NCBI GenBank assembly: GCA_021785935.1
Contig: JAJYOG010000006.1
Coordinates: 1-64,000 of the forward strand
Length of the DNA stretch: 64,000 nt
Origin: Actinomycetes bacterium
GTDB taxonomy: Bacteria > Actinomycetota > Thermoleophilia > BMS3ABIN01
Reading direction: 5' to 3'
Part shown: piece by piece, positions 31,036-39,184 of the stretch
How positions within the stretch are numbered: position 1 is the stretch's first letter
Layout: the number at the start of each line of letters is the position of its first letter
Notes under the pieces: model-generated
The model's database searches: none
Seen by the model: the letters and a program-made list of their open reading frames with translations, nothing else
Told to the model about the DNA's origin: nothing
Program-made: the position numbers and the translations under genes

Positions 31036-31653
31036 ATGGCGCGGGCACGCGCGGGGCTCTATGGCCTGATGTCGAGGGTGTTCAGCGATAAGCCTTCGGC
31101 GGCGCTCTTAAAGGCGATGAAGGACCCGGAGATGCTGGCATCCCTGGCGGCTTTCGAGGTGTACTTCGATCAGGATTTCCTGGATGGAGATGAGGAGGAG
31201 CAGGCCGAAGAGCTGGCAGCTGAATATACAAGGCTGTTCATGGCAACCGGCCCGCATATAGCGCCTTATGAGTCGGTGTTTGTCCGGGGCTGGAATGAGG
31301 AGAAACCGCAACTGTGGGGAGAAGCTACGGTAGCGGTAGCAAAGTTTTATGAGGAGGCCGGCCTCGGGCTGACTTTGGGTCAGACGCCGGACCATCTCGG
31401 CCTCGAACTCGAGGCAATGGCGACGCTGGCGGAGTGTGAGGCGGCCAAGCGCGAAGCGGGCGACGAGGCTGGAGCTGAAAAATTGGAGCAGCTTCAGCGC
31501 CGGTTTTGCGAGGAACACCTGGTCAAATGGGTGCCAGAGATTTGTAAGGATGTGCGGCAGCGGACGGAAAGCAGTTTCTACCGTGGCGCGGCCGACATCA
31601 CTGCGGGCCTGGTGCAGGTGCACTGCGGCGAAGCGGATTTGATGGACGAATAA
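31036..31653 (+). CDS. TorD-family molybdoenzyme chaperone
   Basis: A 205-residue helical protein of the TorD/DmsD/NarJ family: AELAAEYTRLFMATGPHIAP, YESVF, and TPDHLGLELEAMATLAECEA are the typical core. It would bind the Tat signal of the catalytic subunit and hold the apoprotein for cofactor insertion. ATG 31036 is chosen; the frame is open further upstream without a better start. Confidence 0.9.
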   Translation: MARARAGLYGLMSRVFSDKPSAALLKAMKDPEMLASLAAFEVYFDQDFLDGDEEEQAEELAAEYTRLFMATGPHIAPYESVFVRGWNEEKPQLWGEATVAVAKFYEEAGLGLTLGQTPDHLGLELEAMATLAECEAAKREAGDEAGAEKLEQLQRRFCEEHLVKWVPEICKDVRQRTESSFYRGAADITAGLVQVHCGEADLMDE

Positions 31654-31723
31654 ATATTGATCGATAACCGCAATTCAGGCAGGCGATAATGCTCAAGCAG
31701 CGCAAAGGGAGGAATAGAGATAA

Positions 31724-32497
31724 ATGAAGATTCCTAAGCTATCAAAACCGGTATGGGTGCTGGTCGGATTGGGCATACTTGTGTTGGCCCTCTCGCCCAT
31801 GGTGCTCCTGGCGCATTATACGACCACTAATCCCCATTTCTGCCTGACCTGCCATGGCACGGGTGAAACCGCGAACGTCGGTCTGCCTTCCAAGGTTCAT
31901 CCGGACTACGGCGAAGTTGGTTGCCTGGACTGCCATGCGGAGAACGGCGGTCATTTCGTTACTGACGGCTATAAAACCGGTTTTGAGGCCGAGCCCGACC
32001 GGGTCAGCCAAAACTGCGTTAACTGTCATGGTGACATGAAGACGAAAAACGATAACGTTGGCTTCAAATTTAACGAGAAGAACATTAACATTCCGCATCA
32101 GACTCACTTCGGCTTCGGCGCTGTCTGTGCTGACTGCCATCGTGATATCGCTCATGATCTGAACATTAACCAGACCAACCGTCCACGCATGGCTTACTGC
32201 TTCCAATGCCATGCGAGCACTGATCCGTGCACCAAGTGTCACCCGGACGGGCCGCCAGCCGAGAAAACGACCATCCCGCCGCCGGCAAAGCGTCCCCAGG
32301 TGCCTTCGGCTGACGCCTCCAGGGCCACCTTCGAACAGCTGTGCTCGAAGTGCCACGCGCTCTACCCGGTCACGTTGCACACGAAGGCCGAATGGGCCGG
32401 TGTAGTGGATCGCATGGCGGGATACACCGGCGCCGATATCGGTCAGGATGACAAGGCGCTAATCCTGTCCTATCTGGATACAACGGCCAAGCAGTAG
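31724..32497 (+). CDS. Heptahaem NapC/NirT-like cytochrome c
   Basis: 257 residues: a membrane anchor (about residues 10-31), then seven CxxCH motifs (CLTCH, CLDCH, CVNCH, CADCH, CFQCH, CTKCH, CSKCH). The first four follow the NapC/NrfH quinol dehydrogenase spacing. The last lies in a C-terminal class-I-like cytochrome segment (LCSKCHALYPVTLHTKAEWA ... DRMAGYTGADI), where Met could be the axial ligand. GGGAGGAATAGAGATAA precedes ATG 31724. It closes the cluster and is followed by a strong terminator. Confidence 0.9.
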   Translation: MKIPKLSKPVWVLVGLGILVLALSPMVLLAHYTTTNPHFCLTCHGTGETANVGLPSKVHPDYGEVGCLDCHAENGGHFVTDGYKTGFEAEPDRVSQNCVNCHGDMKTKNDNVGFKFNEKNINIPHQTHFGFGAVCADCHRDIAHDLNINQTNRPRMAYCFQCHASTDPCTKCHPDGPPAEKTTIPPPAKRPQVPSADASRATFEQLCSKCHALYPVTLHTKAEWAGVVDRMAGYTGADIGQDDKALILSYLDTTAKQ

Positions 32498-32573
32498 GCG
32501 GAAACCCGCGGCAGAGGCGCCATGGGAGAACCGGCGGCAAAGCCGTAAGCGGGGACATAATCTAGGGAATCAC

Positions 32574-32600
32574 GGGCGGCCGCTCGCAGAGCGGCCGCCC
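32574..32600 (+). terminator. Intrinsic terminator after the respiratory cluster
   Basis: GGGCGGCCGCTC-GCA-GAGCGGCCGCCC, a perfect 12-base GC stem, followed by TTATTACT. The T run is weak but the stem is very stable. Confidence 0.7.
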
Positions 32601-32661
32601 TTATTACTGCCAAAAAATCCCCCGGCAGTGACTGGACTACTAAGTAAAACTAGCTGCATAG

Positions 32662-32763
32662 ATGCCGCTCCGCCCGAAGCAGGATTACATCCGGCATGCC
32701 GCTCCGCCCGAAGCAGGATTACATCTGGCATACCGCTTCTCCCAGAGCAGGATTACATCCGGC
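32662..32763. repeat. Three tandem 34-bp units
   Basis: Units start at 32662, 32696 and 32730. The core is CCGCTCCGCCCGAAGCAGGA followed by TTACATCCGGC; units 1 and 2 differ by one base, unit 3 by several. There are no spacers, so this is not a CRISPR array. It lies in the intergenic gap 32498-32926. Confidence 0.85.
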
Positions 32764-32861
32764 AGATCCCGGGGAATACTCCTGAAATAGCGATGCGTCC
32801 CCTACAAAACTAATAGGACTACTATTGACGTATTAAAATCCTGCTGTTAACATCGCGGCAC

Positions 32862-32890
32862 ATCGCTCACTCGTGGAGCGATTTTTTATT
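32862..32890 (+). terminator. Terminator-like hairpin before the pyrophosphatase gene
   Basis: ATCGCTC-ACTCGTG-GAGCGAT followed by TTTTTTATTTT, 37 bases before the gene start. A TTGACG (32825)/TTAACA (32847) promoter candidate lies just upstream, so this could be either a leader attenuator or the end of an unseen short transcript. Confidence 0.6.
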
Positions 32891-32926
32891 TTAAGTGACC
32901 ATGATCGATGAGGGACACCGAGACCG

Positions 32927-34585
32927 ATGCTTTCACCTCCAAAAAGAAAGAAAAACGTACATGTGATCGGCCACACGGTGCCCGACACTGATTCCGTCTG
33001 CTCGGCCATCGGCTATGCCCACTTCAAGAATCTGACCGATAAAAGGTTTGTCTTTACCCCGGCGAGAGCCGGACACATCAACGAAGAGACGAATTTCGTC
33101 CTCGACAGGTTCAAGGTTCCCATTCCTCTGGAGGTTGAGAGTCTGAGCTCCACTGTCGACGACCTCGAATTGCACAAACCGATATCGGCGCACGAGCGCG
33201 ACTCCGTACACGAGCTGGCGCGGCTCGTTCGCGAAAAGGGCGTGCGCACGCTGCCGGTGGTCGATGACGCCGGGAGGGTTCTGGGGATCCTGGGACTAAG
33301 GGACATCGCCCAGTTCCATATGGCGAGCGCCGGACCGCTGGATCTTTCCGAGACACCCATCAGTCTCGATATCTTTCTCAAGACGCTCGAAGGGCGGGTA
33401 ATCAGCAACACCGGCAAGGCGGAGACGCTCAAGGGCCAGGTGCAGATTGCCTCGATGCAGCGCGGCACCCTGCTTAACCTGATGGAGGACGGAGACATCA
33501 TTGTCACCGGCGATCAGCAGGAAGTGCAGCTCGGGTGCATCGAAGCCGGCTGTTCCGCCCTGATTATCACCGACGGCGCCTCGGTTGGCGCCGAGGTCGT
33601 GCGGGCCGCGGATGAAAAGGGCGTGCTGGTGATATCTTCACCCCACCCGGCTTTTGCCACAGTGCAGCTGCTGCTCATGTCCGAGCCGGTTTCCTCAATC
33701 ATGGCGCCGAAACCGGCAACCGTGGGAATGTTCACGCCCATCGCCGACCTGCGCAAGCTGGTGCTGGATTCGGACTATAGATCGGCGATCGTCGCTGACA
33801 GCGACGATCGCCTCATTGGCTTTGTCACCCGCACCGACCTGCTCGATCCGGTGCGCAAACGCGCCATCCTCGTGGACCATAATGAAATCTCGTTGGCGGT
33901 TGACGGCGTCGAGGAGGCGGAGATCCTGGAGATCATCGATCACCATCGCGTCGGTGATATTTCCACGGCAGCGCCCATCTACGTGCTGAACGATCCAGTG
34001 GGAAGCACCTGTACTATCGTGGCCCGGGAAATGCTTCTCTACCAGATGCAGATTCCAGTTGAGATTGCCGGGCTTCTGCTGTCGGGCATCCTTTCGGATA
34101 CCCTCACACTGACCCTCTCCACCACGACCGAGCGTGACCGGGAAGTGGCTTTGAAGCTGGCTGAGGTAGCCGGACTTTCCATCGATGACTACGGCCTGGA
34201 GCTAATGCACGCCAGCATCAACATCAAGGGCAAGACCAGCGCCGAGCTGATCGCCGCTGATTTTCGCAAGGTGCTGATCGGTGGCAAGAAACTCGGAATT
34301 GGGCAAATGATGGTTCTCGATTGCGAGGAAATCGATCTCAGGGAAGCGGAACTGCTGGAGGAGCTCGATCGCCTGCGCCAGGAGCGCGGCTTCGACCTGT
34401 CGGTGATGCTCGTGACCAATCCCCTTAATGCGGAGTTTGAGCGGGTGCTGGCATCCGGGGAGACCTGGATCATCGAAAAGGCTTTCAACTGTGAGGTCAA
34501 GGACGGCACCTGCCGCATCCCCGGCGTTATATCACGCAAGCGGGATTTTATCCCTGCGGTGGGGAAGGTGCTGGGGACGGCGTAA
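32927..34585 (+). CDS. Family II inorganic pyrophosphatase with CBS/DRTGG insert
   Basis: 552 residues. The DHH catalytic domain begins VHVIGHTVPDTDSVCSAIGY (metal ligands of family II PPases) and continues after a large insert with ILVDHNEIS, EIIDHHRVGD and GLLLSGILSDTL, followed by a DHHA2 domain. The insert (about residues 75-300) has two CBS motifs and a DRTGG-like segment, the arrangement of nucleotide-regulated CBS-PPases that are inhibited by AMP/ADP and activated by ATP or dinucleotides. It hydrolyses pyrophosphate with Mn or Co and so drives biosynthesis forward. ATG 32927 lies close to weak GAGGGACACCGAG. Confidence 0.93.
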   Translation: MLSPPKRKKNVHVIGHTVPDTDSVCSAIGYAHFKNLTDKRFVFTPARAGHINEETNFVLDRFKVPIPLEVESLSSTVDDLELHKPISAHERDSVHELARLVREKGVRTLPVVDDAGRVLGILGLRDIAQFHMASAGPLDLSETPISLDIFLKTLEGRVISNTGKAETLKGQVQIASMQRGTLLNLMEDGDIIVTGDQQEVQLGCIEAGCSALIITDGASVGAEVVRAADEKGVLVISSPHPAFATVQLLLMSEPVSSIMAPKPATVGMFTPIADLRKLVLDSDYRSAIVADSDDRLIGFVTRTDLLDPVRKRAILVDHNEISLAVDGVEEAEILEIIDHHRVGDISTAAPIYVLNDPVGSTCTIVAREMLLYQMQIPVEIAGLLLSGILSDTLTLTLSTTTERDREVALKLAEVAGLSIDDYGLELMHASINIKGKTSAELIAADFRKVLIGGKKLGIGQMMVLDCEEIDLREAELLEELDRLRQERGFDLSVMLVTNPLNAEFERVLASGETWIIEKAFNCEVKDGTCRIPGVISRKRDFIPAVGKVLGTA

Positions 34586-34822
34586 GCCGGGCTTGGCTCA
34601 GTTCCCTCCGTTCGCATGCGCCAGTATCAGAAGTTATGTCCGGCTTCCAGGAAGTTAATACCCTATACGGTTCAAAGTTTGCCCCATTTCCTCTAAGATA
34701 CTAGTGACCGTGCTAGGCGGGGAGCTAGCGGTGCCCTTTACCCGCAATCCGCTATAGCGGGGCTGAATCCCCACCTTCGGGGCCGATTTGCGGGGTCAGT
34801 GGCCTTGCCGGCGGTGTTGAAG

Positions 34823-34917
34823 GCCAGGTCCTGCGCAATGGAACGTCGTGAACCCCGTCAGGTCCGGAAGGAAGCAGCGGTAAGCGATCTCTTTCATGTG
34901 CCGCGGGGCTGCCTGGC
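34823..34917 (+). ncRNA. ffs: Signal recognition particle RNA, small bacterial type
   Basis: The highly conserved domain IV is seen as CAGGTCCGGAAGGAAGCAGC (GGAA tetraloop and symmetric loop for Ffh binding), flanked by complementary arms. The ends GCCAGG (34823) and CCTGGC (34917) pair, giving about 95 bases; the exact ends are estimated. It lies upstream of dnaX, a common bacterial arrangement. Confidence 0.93.
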
Positions 34918-35086
34918 TGGAGCCTTCTGTCTGGTACACGCCCGTATGTTTGTCTCAACGGTGGGTGCACGGTCATATTAAATGCTTTAATAGGAGTCAT
35001 GGACTTTCAGCGTTGACTCATCTAGCTTGTCAAAAGCTGGAAGGCTGTGACTCCTGAAAAAAACATTAAGACGACCGGACGCCCGC

Positions 35087-36898
35087 ATGCCGCACATCTC
35101 ACTGTACAGAAAATACAGGCCTGCATCCTTTGATCAAGTCATGGGTCAGGAGCATGTGACCCGTACACTGGTGAACGCCATCGAGTCGGGGAAGATCAGC
35201 CACGCCTATCTGTTTGCGGGATCTCGCGGGACCGGCAAGACCTCGACCGCCAAGTTGCTGGCCAAGGCGCTCAATTGCGCCGAGGGGCCGACCGCGAATC
35301 CGTGTGGTGTTTGCGAGAGCTGCGTCTCCATCGGCGCCGGTTCTTCGCTCGATGTCATTGAGATGGACGCCGCCAGCAACCGCGGCATCGATGACATCCG
35401 CGACATCCGCGATAAGGTCGCCTTCGCCACCGTTGAGGGCAAGTACAAGGTTTACATCCTCGATGAGGCCCACATGCTCACCAAGGAAGCGTCTAATGCG
35501 TTCCTCAAGGTGCTGGAGGAGCCCCCGGGGCACGTGATCTTTGTGCTCTGCACGACCGAGGCGCACAAGGTTATTCCCACAATACAGTCAAGATGTCAAA
35601 GATTCGAGTTCCGCCGGCCGGACGCGGGCATGGTGCTGGAAGTGCTTAGGGGCATAGCTCAAGCCGAGGAGATCGAGATCGATGACGCCGGTCTTGCGGC
35701 CATTGCCCGCAGCTCGGCGGGAGCCTTCCGCGACGCCATCGGCGCCCTCGACCAGCTTGCCACCTATTGTGGCAAGAAGATCGACCTCGCCGACGTGCTT
35801 TCGATGCTGGGTGTTGTCGAGTCGGAGCTGCTCTTTGAGGCTGTCGATATCGCCGCGGCTAATGATTCGCGCAGCGCCCTCCTTTTCGTGCATCGCCTGG
35901 CGGAGCAGGGCAAGGATTTTCACCAGTTCGCGCAAGAGCTGGTTGGCCATCTGCGCAACATCTTTTTGTTGCAGCAACTCGACGACTACCCTCCCGGCAT
36001 CATCACCGCCGCGGATGAGGATTATTCCCGCCTCAAGGGCCAGGCGCGCCTGATGGCGCCGTACCGGGTTGTCCATTTTATTGAACTGCTCACCGAGGCC
36101 CAGGCCGAGATGAAGCTGGGCAGCGATCCCCGGCTGCAGCTGGAGCTGGCGTTCGTGAAGATGACGCGGCCCGAGGTCGACATGTCGACCAAATCTATCC
36201 TCTTCCGGCTGGATCAGATTGAAAGCGGGAGTGCCGGGATGATGGGTAGAGCGCAGGGGATGAGGGCGCGTACCGGCAATACTCAGGCTGGCGATACGCG
36301 GCTGGCGCCAGCGGATACAGAGCCGGTAGATACACATGTCGATGCGCCGGCGAGTTCACTGGCTGATCCGCCGGCTGACGTACAGGCCGACGCCCCGAAA
36401 GATGCGCGGGCGGATGCCCCGGCGGGTGCGCAAGCTGACGTCCAGGTTGGTATGCATGCGGATTCGAAGGTGGATACACCCGCTCTGGAGCCAGAAGCGG
36501 CGGGTACGCAAATCGCGGAAGGCGCGCTCACCCTCGACAAGATCGTTCGCGCCTGGAGCGTCATCCTCGACCTGGTCAAGAAGAAAAAGATTCCCCTCCA
36601 CTCATTGCTGCTGGAGGCCCGTCCAGTGGATCTTGACGGCAAGGTGCTGACATTGGGTTTCCCGGCTGGGTCCGAGTTTCATAAAGCCCAGGTAGAGAAG
36701 CCGAACTATCAGGAGGTAATCACGGACGTCCTCGGGGAGATAACCGGCGTTTCATTGAAAGTGAAATGTGTGATCAGCGAAACGGGCAAGGCCGGGGCCA
36801 CGATAGAACCTCAGCCGGGCCGGGAAAAGGACGGACCGACCGCCGATGAACTCATCGAGATGTTCAAGGCGGAGCTGGATGCTGAGGAAATTCCTTAG
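35087..36898 (+). CDS. dnaX: DNA polymerase III subunits gamma/tau
   Basis: 603 residues. The AAA+ clamp-loader domain has Walker [10 protein letters not shown] (about residue 45), a zinc module with CGVCESC, Walker [11 protein letters not shown] and sensor 1 LCTTEAH, followed by the lid and collar domains. Residues about 385-475 are low-complexity, Ala/Asp/Pro-rich (repeats of the ADAPA type), linking to a tau-like C-terminal domain ([20 protein letters not shown]). ATG 35087 gives the family start [20 protein letters not shown]. It loads the beta clamp at the replication fork. ybaB follows after 19 bases. Confidence 0.96.
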   Translation: MPHISLYRKYRPASFDQVMGQEHVTRTLVNAIESGKISHAYLFAGSRGTGKTSTAKLLAKALNCAEGPTANPCGVCESCVSIGAGSSLDVIEMDAASNRGIDDIRDIRDKVAFATVEGKYKVYILDEAHMLTKEASNAFLKVLEEPPGHVIFVLCTTEAHKVIPTIQSRCQRFEFRRPDAGMVLEVLRGIAQAEEIEIDDAGLAAIARSSAGAFRDAIGALDQLATYCGKKIDLADVLSMLGVVESELLFEAVDIAAANDSRSALLFVHRLAEQGKDFHQFAQELVGHLRNIFLLQQLDDYPPGIITAADEDYSRLKGQARLMAPYRVVHFIELLTEAQAEMKLGSDPRLQLELAFVKMTRPEVDMSTKSILFRLDQIESGSAGMMGRAQGMRARTGNTQAGDTRLAPADTEPVDTHVDAPASSLADPPADVQADAPKDARADAPAGAQADVQVGMHADSKVDTPALEPEAAGTQIAEGALTLDKIVRAWSVILDLVKKKKIPLHSLLLEARPVDLDGKVLTLGFPAGSEFHKAQVEKPNYQEVITDVLGEITGVSLKVKCVISETGKAGATIEPQPGREKDGPTADELIEMFKAELDAEEIP

Positions 36899-36917
36899 AG
36901 CTGAAAGGAGTACGCTC

Positions 36918-37229
36918 GTGCAAAACATGAACAAGATGATGAAACAGGTTCAACAGATGCAAAAGCAGATGGTCAAAGCCCAGGAAGAGCTGGCGGGCAT
37001 GGAGGTCGAAGCCAGCGCCGGTGGTGGTATGGTCACGGTCAAGGTGAGCGGCGATCTCAAGATCAATAGCGTCAAGATCGATCCCGGCGCGGTCGACCCC
37101 GACGACGTCGAGATGCTCGAGGACATGGTGCTGGCCGCCACCAATGAAGCCCTGCGCTCGGCTCAGGAGCTGGCGTCTAACAAGATGAGCGGGCTCACCG
37201 GCGGGCTCAATATCCCGGGGCTGATGTAG
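36918..37229 (+). CDS. ybaB: YbaB/EbfC nucleoid-associated protein
   Basis: 103 residues: a long N-terminal helix rich in Met/Gln/Lys ([20 protein letters not shown]), then [20 protein letters not shown], the conserved YbaB core. It binds DNA as a dimer. GTG 36918, seven bases after AAAGGAG, is preferred to an earlier in-frame start inside dnaX. The dnaX-ybaB-recR order is the standard recombination/replication operon. Confidence 0.95.
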   Translation: MQNMNKMMKQVQQMQKQMVKAQEELAGMEVEASAGGGMVTVKVSGDLKINSVKIDPGAVDPDDVEMLEDMVLAATNEALRSAQELASNKMSGLTGGLNIPGLM

Positions 37230-37274
37230 GGATCGTGCGCCAGGAAACGAAAATTACACGTAGCAGCAACGTGA

Positions 37275-37300
37275 TAATTAAGTATTGTGTCCCCGAATTA
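37275..37300. repeat. REP-like element, copy 1
   Basis: TTAAGTATTGTGTCCCCGAA, the same core (in this orientation TAGTATTGTGTCCCCG, here with one change) as the elements at 47.9, 48.1, 51.3, 51.8 and 55.9 kb. A partial second CCGAATTAG follows, just before recR. Confidence 0.75.
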
Positions 37301-37316
37301 GTACCGAATTAGTGAT

Positions 37317-37907
37317 TTGTTTCCCGCACCGGTAGAACAACTGATCTCCGAGTTTTCGAAGCTGCCTGGCATCGGCAGGCGTTCGGCTCAACGCATCACC
37401 TTTTTTCTGCTAAGGAAAACCCGCGACGATGCAGTGGCGCTCGCCGAGGCCATCATCGACCTCAAGGACAAGATTCATTTCTGCGCCCAGTGTTTCAACT
37501 TCACCGATGAAGAGTTATGTGTTTTCTGCCGTGATGCCCGCCGCGACAGGTCACTCATCTGCGTGGTGGAGGAGCCCAGCGACATTATCTCAATTGAAAA
37601 GGGCGGTGAATACCGCGGCCTTTATCACGTGCTCGGCGGCGCGCTTTCACCGCTGGACGGTGTTGATCCCGAGCACCTGCGCATCAGGGAGCTAATCGAG
37701 CGGATCGAAGCGGGAGGCGTCACCGAAGTCATCATGGCAACCAACCCCAACACTACTGGAGAGTCAACCGCAATTTATCTGGCCGATATCCTTCGCGGCA
37801 AGGTGAGGGTGACGCGGCTCGCCAGCGGCCTTCCCGTCGGCGCCGACCTCGAGTACGCCGACGAAGCCACGGTCAGCCGGGCGCTTCTCGGACGCAGGGA
37901 GATGTAG
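37317..37907 (+). CDS. recR: Recombination mediator RecR
   Basis: 196 residues with all RecR parts: helix-hairpin-helix (ISEFSKLPGIGRRSAQRITF), C4 zinc finger (CAQCFNFTDEELCVFC), Toprim domain (ICVVEEPSDIISIEKGGEYR, GLYHVLGGALSPLDGV) and C-terminal LASGLPVGADLEYADEATVS. It loads RecA onto gapped DNA with RecF/RecO. TTG 37317 is the likely start; no in-frame ATG exists near the conserved N-terminus. Confidence 0.96.
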   Translation: MFPAPVEQLISEFSKLPGIGRRSAQRITFFLLRKTRDDAVALAEAIIDLKDKIHFCAQCFNFTDEELCVFCRDARRDRSLICVVEEPSDIISIEKGGEYRGLYHVLGGALSPLDGVDPEHLRIRELIERIEAGGVTEVIMATNPNTTGESTAIYLADILRGKVRVTRLASGLPVGADLEYADEATVSRALLGRREM

Positions 37908-37914
37908 TTAATTC

Positions 37915-38229
37915 ATGAGACGATTCTGGTTCAATCTGATCTGGTACCTGGTGGCCGTGGTCATCGCTGATCTGCTGCCGATAGGGATTTTCTACAGGCT
38001 GCACACTATCGGGGGCATGGGCAGCGCGTTGCCGCAGATCGTTGCCTCCGCCCTCTTCTTCATCCTGATCTGCATTCAGGCTTTTGCCCATCTGCACCAG
38101 ATGAACAAGCGATTCCCCGATCAGGAAGATCGAAACGTCTGGACAACCATGATCGTAACCGGCCTCGTCGTCCTGACCTTCTGGCTTATCATCGCCGGCC
38201 TGATTTTCTGGGCGACCAGCAGCGCCTAG
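37915..38229 (+). CDS. Small membrane protein, three helices
   Basis: A 104-residue hydrophobic protein with three membrane segments (about residues 5-28, 38-60 and 78-100) and a hydrophilic loop HLHQMNKRFPDQEDRN. It starts 7 bases after recR without a clear Shine-Dalgarno. The family was not recognised; co-transcription with recR is likely from spacing. Confidence 0.65.
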   Translation: MRRFWFNLIWYLVAVVIADLLPIGIFYRLHTIGGMGSALPQIVASALFFILICIQAFAHLHQMNKRFPDQEDRNVWTTMIVTGLVVLTFWLIIAGLIFWATSSA

Positions 38230-38317
38230 AAAAAGCCCATTCACAAGATAGATAATCGCGGCGGAGGATATCGTAAGCCCGGCCGCGCTTTCGCGATCAG
38301 GCATTTTGCATTCGCGA

Positions 38318-39184
38318 TCAGGCCTTAAAATAGAACCAGCCGTTGCCCGCCTTCTTTTTTCTTACCATGTGCTCCGCCACCATCTGCTCCAGCCGCTCTT
38401 CGGCCTCAACCATCGAAAGTGAAAAAACCTCGGCCACCTCGCGCGCTGCCACTTTTCCATATTTTCCGATGAAGCCCAGGATGCTTTGTTCGTCAGAAGT
38501 GATAGTTCGCGCCGTGAGTTCACCGTCCGCCAGCTCTTCGAATATCTGCTCAAACTCGCGGAAACCCTGATATCCGTGCAAGATTTCTTCCACGCCGCCG
38601 CGGGTGCGGATGACAAATGTGGGAAAACCGGAAACGCCCTTTTCCCGTGCATCCATCAGGTCTTGCAGAAATGCGAGTTCGGCTGAGCCGTTGTCTATGT
38701 CCGCAAGCAGCTGTTCCCGATCGAGACCCGTCTCTTCGGTGAGCCGCGCCTGGACGTTGAGCCTGTGGATCGGCAAGCGCTCGGCGGCGGCTGCTTCGCG
38801 CATGCGGCGCAGGAAACTTTCGGCCAGATCGGGGTCCTGAAATTCTGCCGCCTTGAAGGCGATATTCGCCGGCCAGGTCGAGCGGAACTCATCCTTCATA
38901 TCAATAAAAACATTGGCATCAACCGGCATGCCGTGGCGCGCGGAAGCCTCACGCCAATGCTCGGCAACCTGCCGGTACATCTCCGGTCCACCAATCTGGT
39001 TGAGCGGATCGTGGAAATGCCTGGTGTCCTTGACCAGGCCACCCATCTTGAAACTGATCCGGATCTGGTGTTCGTACACCTCCCTGATGCGGCGCAGGAC
39101 CGGCTCCGATCCCCAGCACCAGGTGCAGTAGGGATCGGTGTAAGAGATAATCTCCAGGATGGGTGTTGCTTCAGACGACGTCAT
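38318..39184 (-). CDS. DsbA-family thioredoxin-like protein with C-terminal helical domain
   Basis: 288 residues. The N-terminal DsbA/FrnE-like domain has the CxxC active site in SYTDPYCTWCWGSEPVLRRI, cis-Pro region KGVSGFPTFVIRTRGG, and a helical insert between. The last 70 residues (EQSILGFIGKYGKVAAREVA ... ERLEQMVAEHMVRKKKAGNG) look like a winged-helix domain. No signal peptide is seen, so it is probably cytoplasmic, like YjbH/SpxH or FrnE. Its start overlaps the end of the multicopper oxidase gene by 14 bases. Confidence 0.85.
   Translation of the reverse strand: MTSSEATPILEIISYTDPYCTWCWGSEPVLRRIREVYEHQIRISFKMGGLVKDTRHFHDPLNQIGGPEMYRQVAEHWREASARHGMPVDANVFIDMKDEFRSTWPANIAFKAAEFQDPDLAESFLRRMREAAAAERLPIHRLNVQARLTEETGLDREQLLADIDNGSAELAFLQDLMDAREKGVSGFPTFVIRTRGGVEEILHGYQGFREFEQIFEELADGELTARTITSDEQSILGFIGKYGKVAAREVAEVFSLSMVEAEERLEQMVAEHMVRKKKAGNGWFYFKA

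Noticed and set aside
32662-32763. Possible CRISPR array
   Set aside because: Three 34-bp units follow one another without spacers, and no cas gene is in the window.
34752-35000. Short frames across the ffs region
   Set aside because: The conserved SRP RNA structure explains this sequence; the frames have no support.
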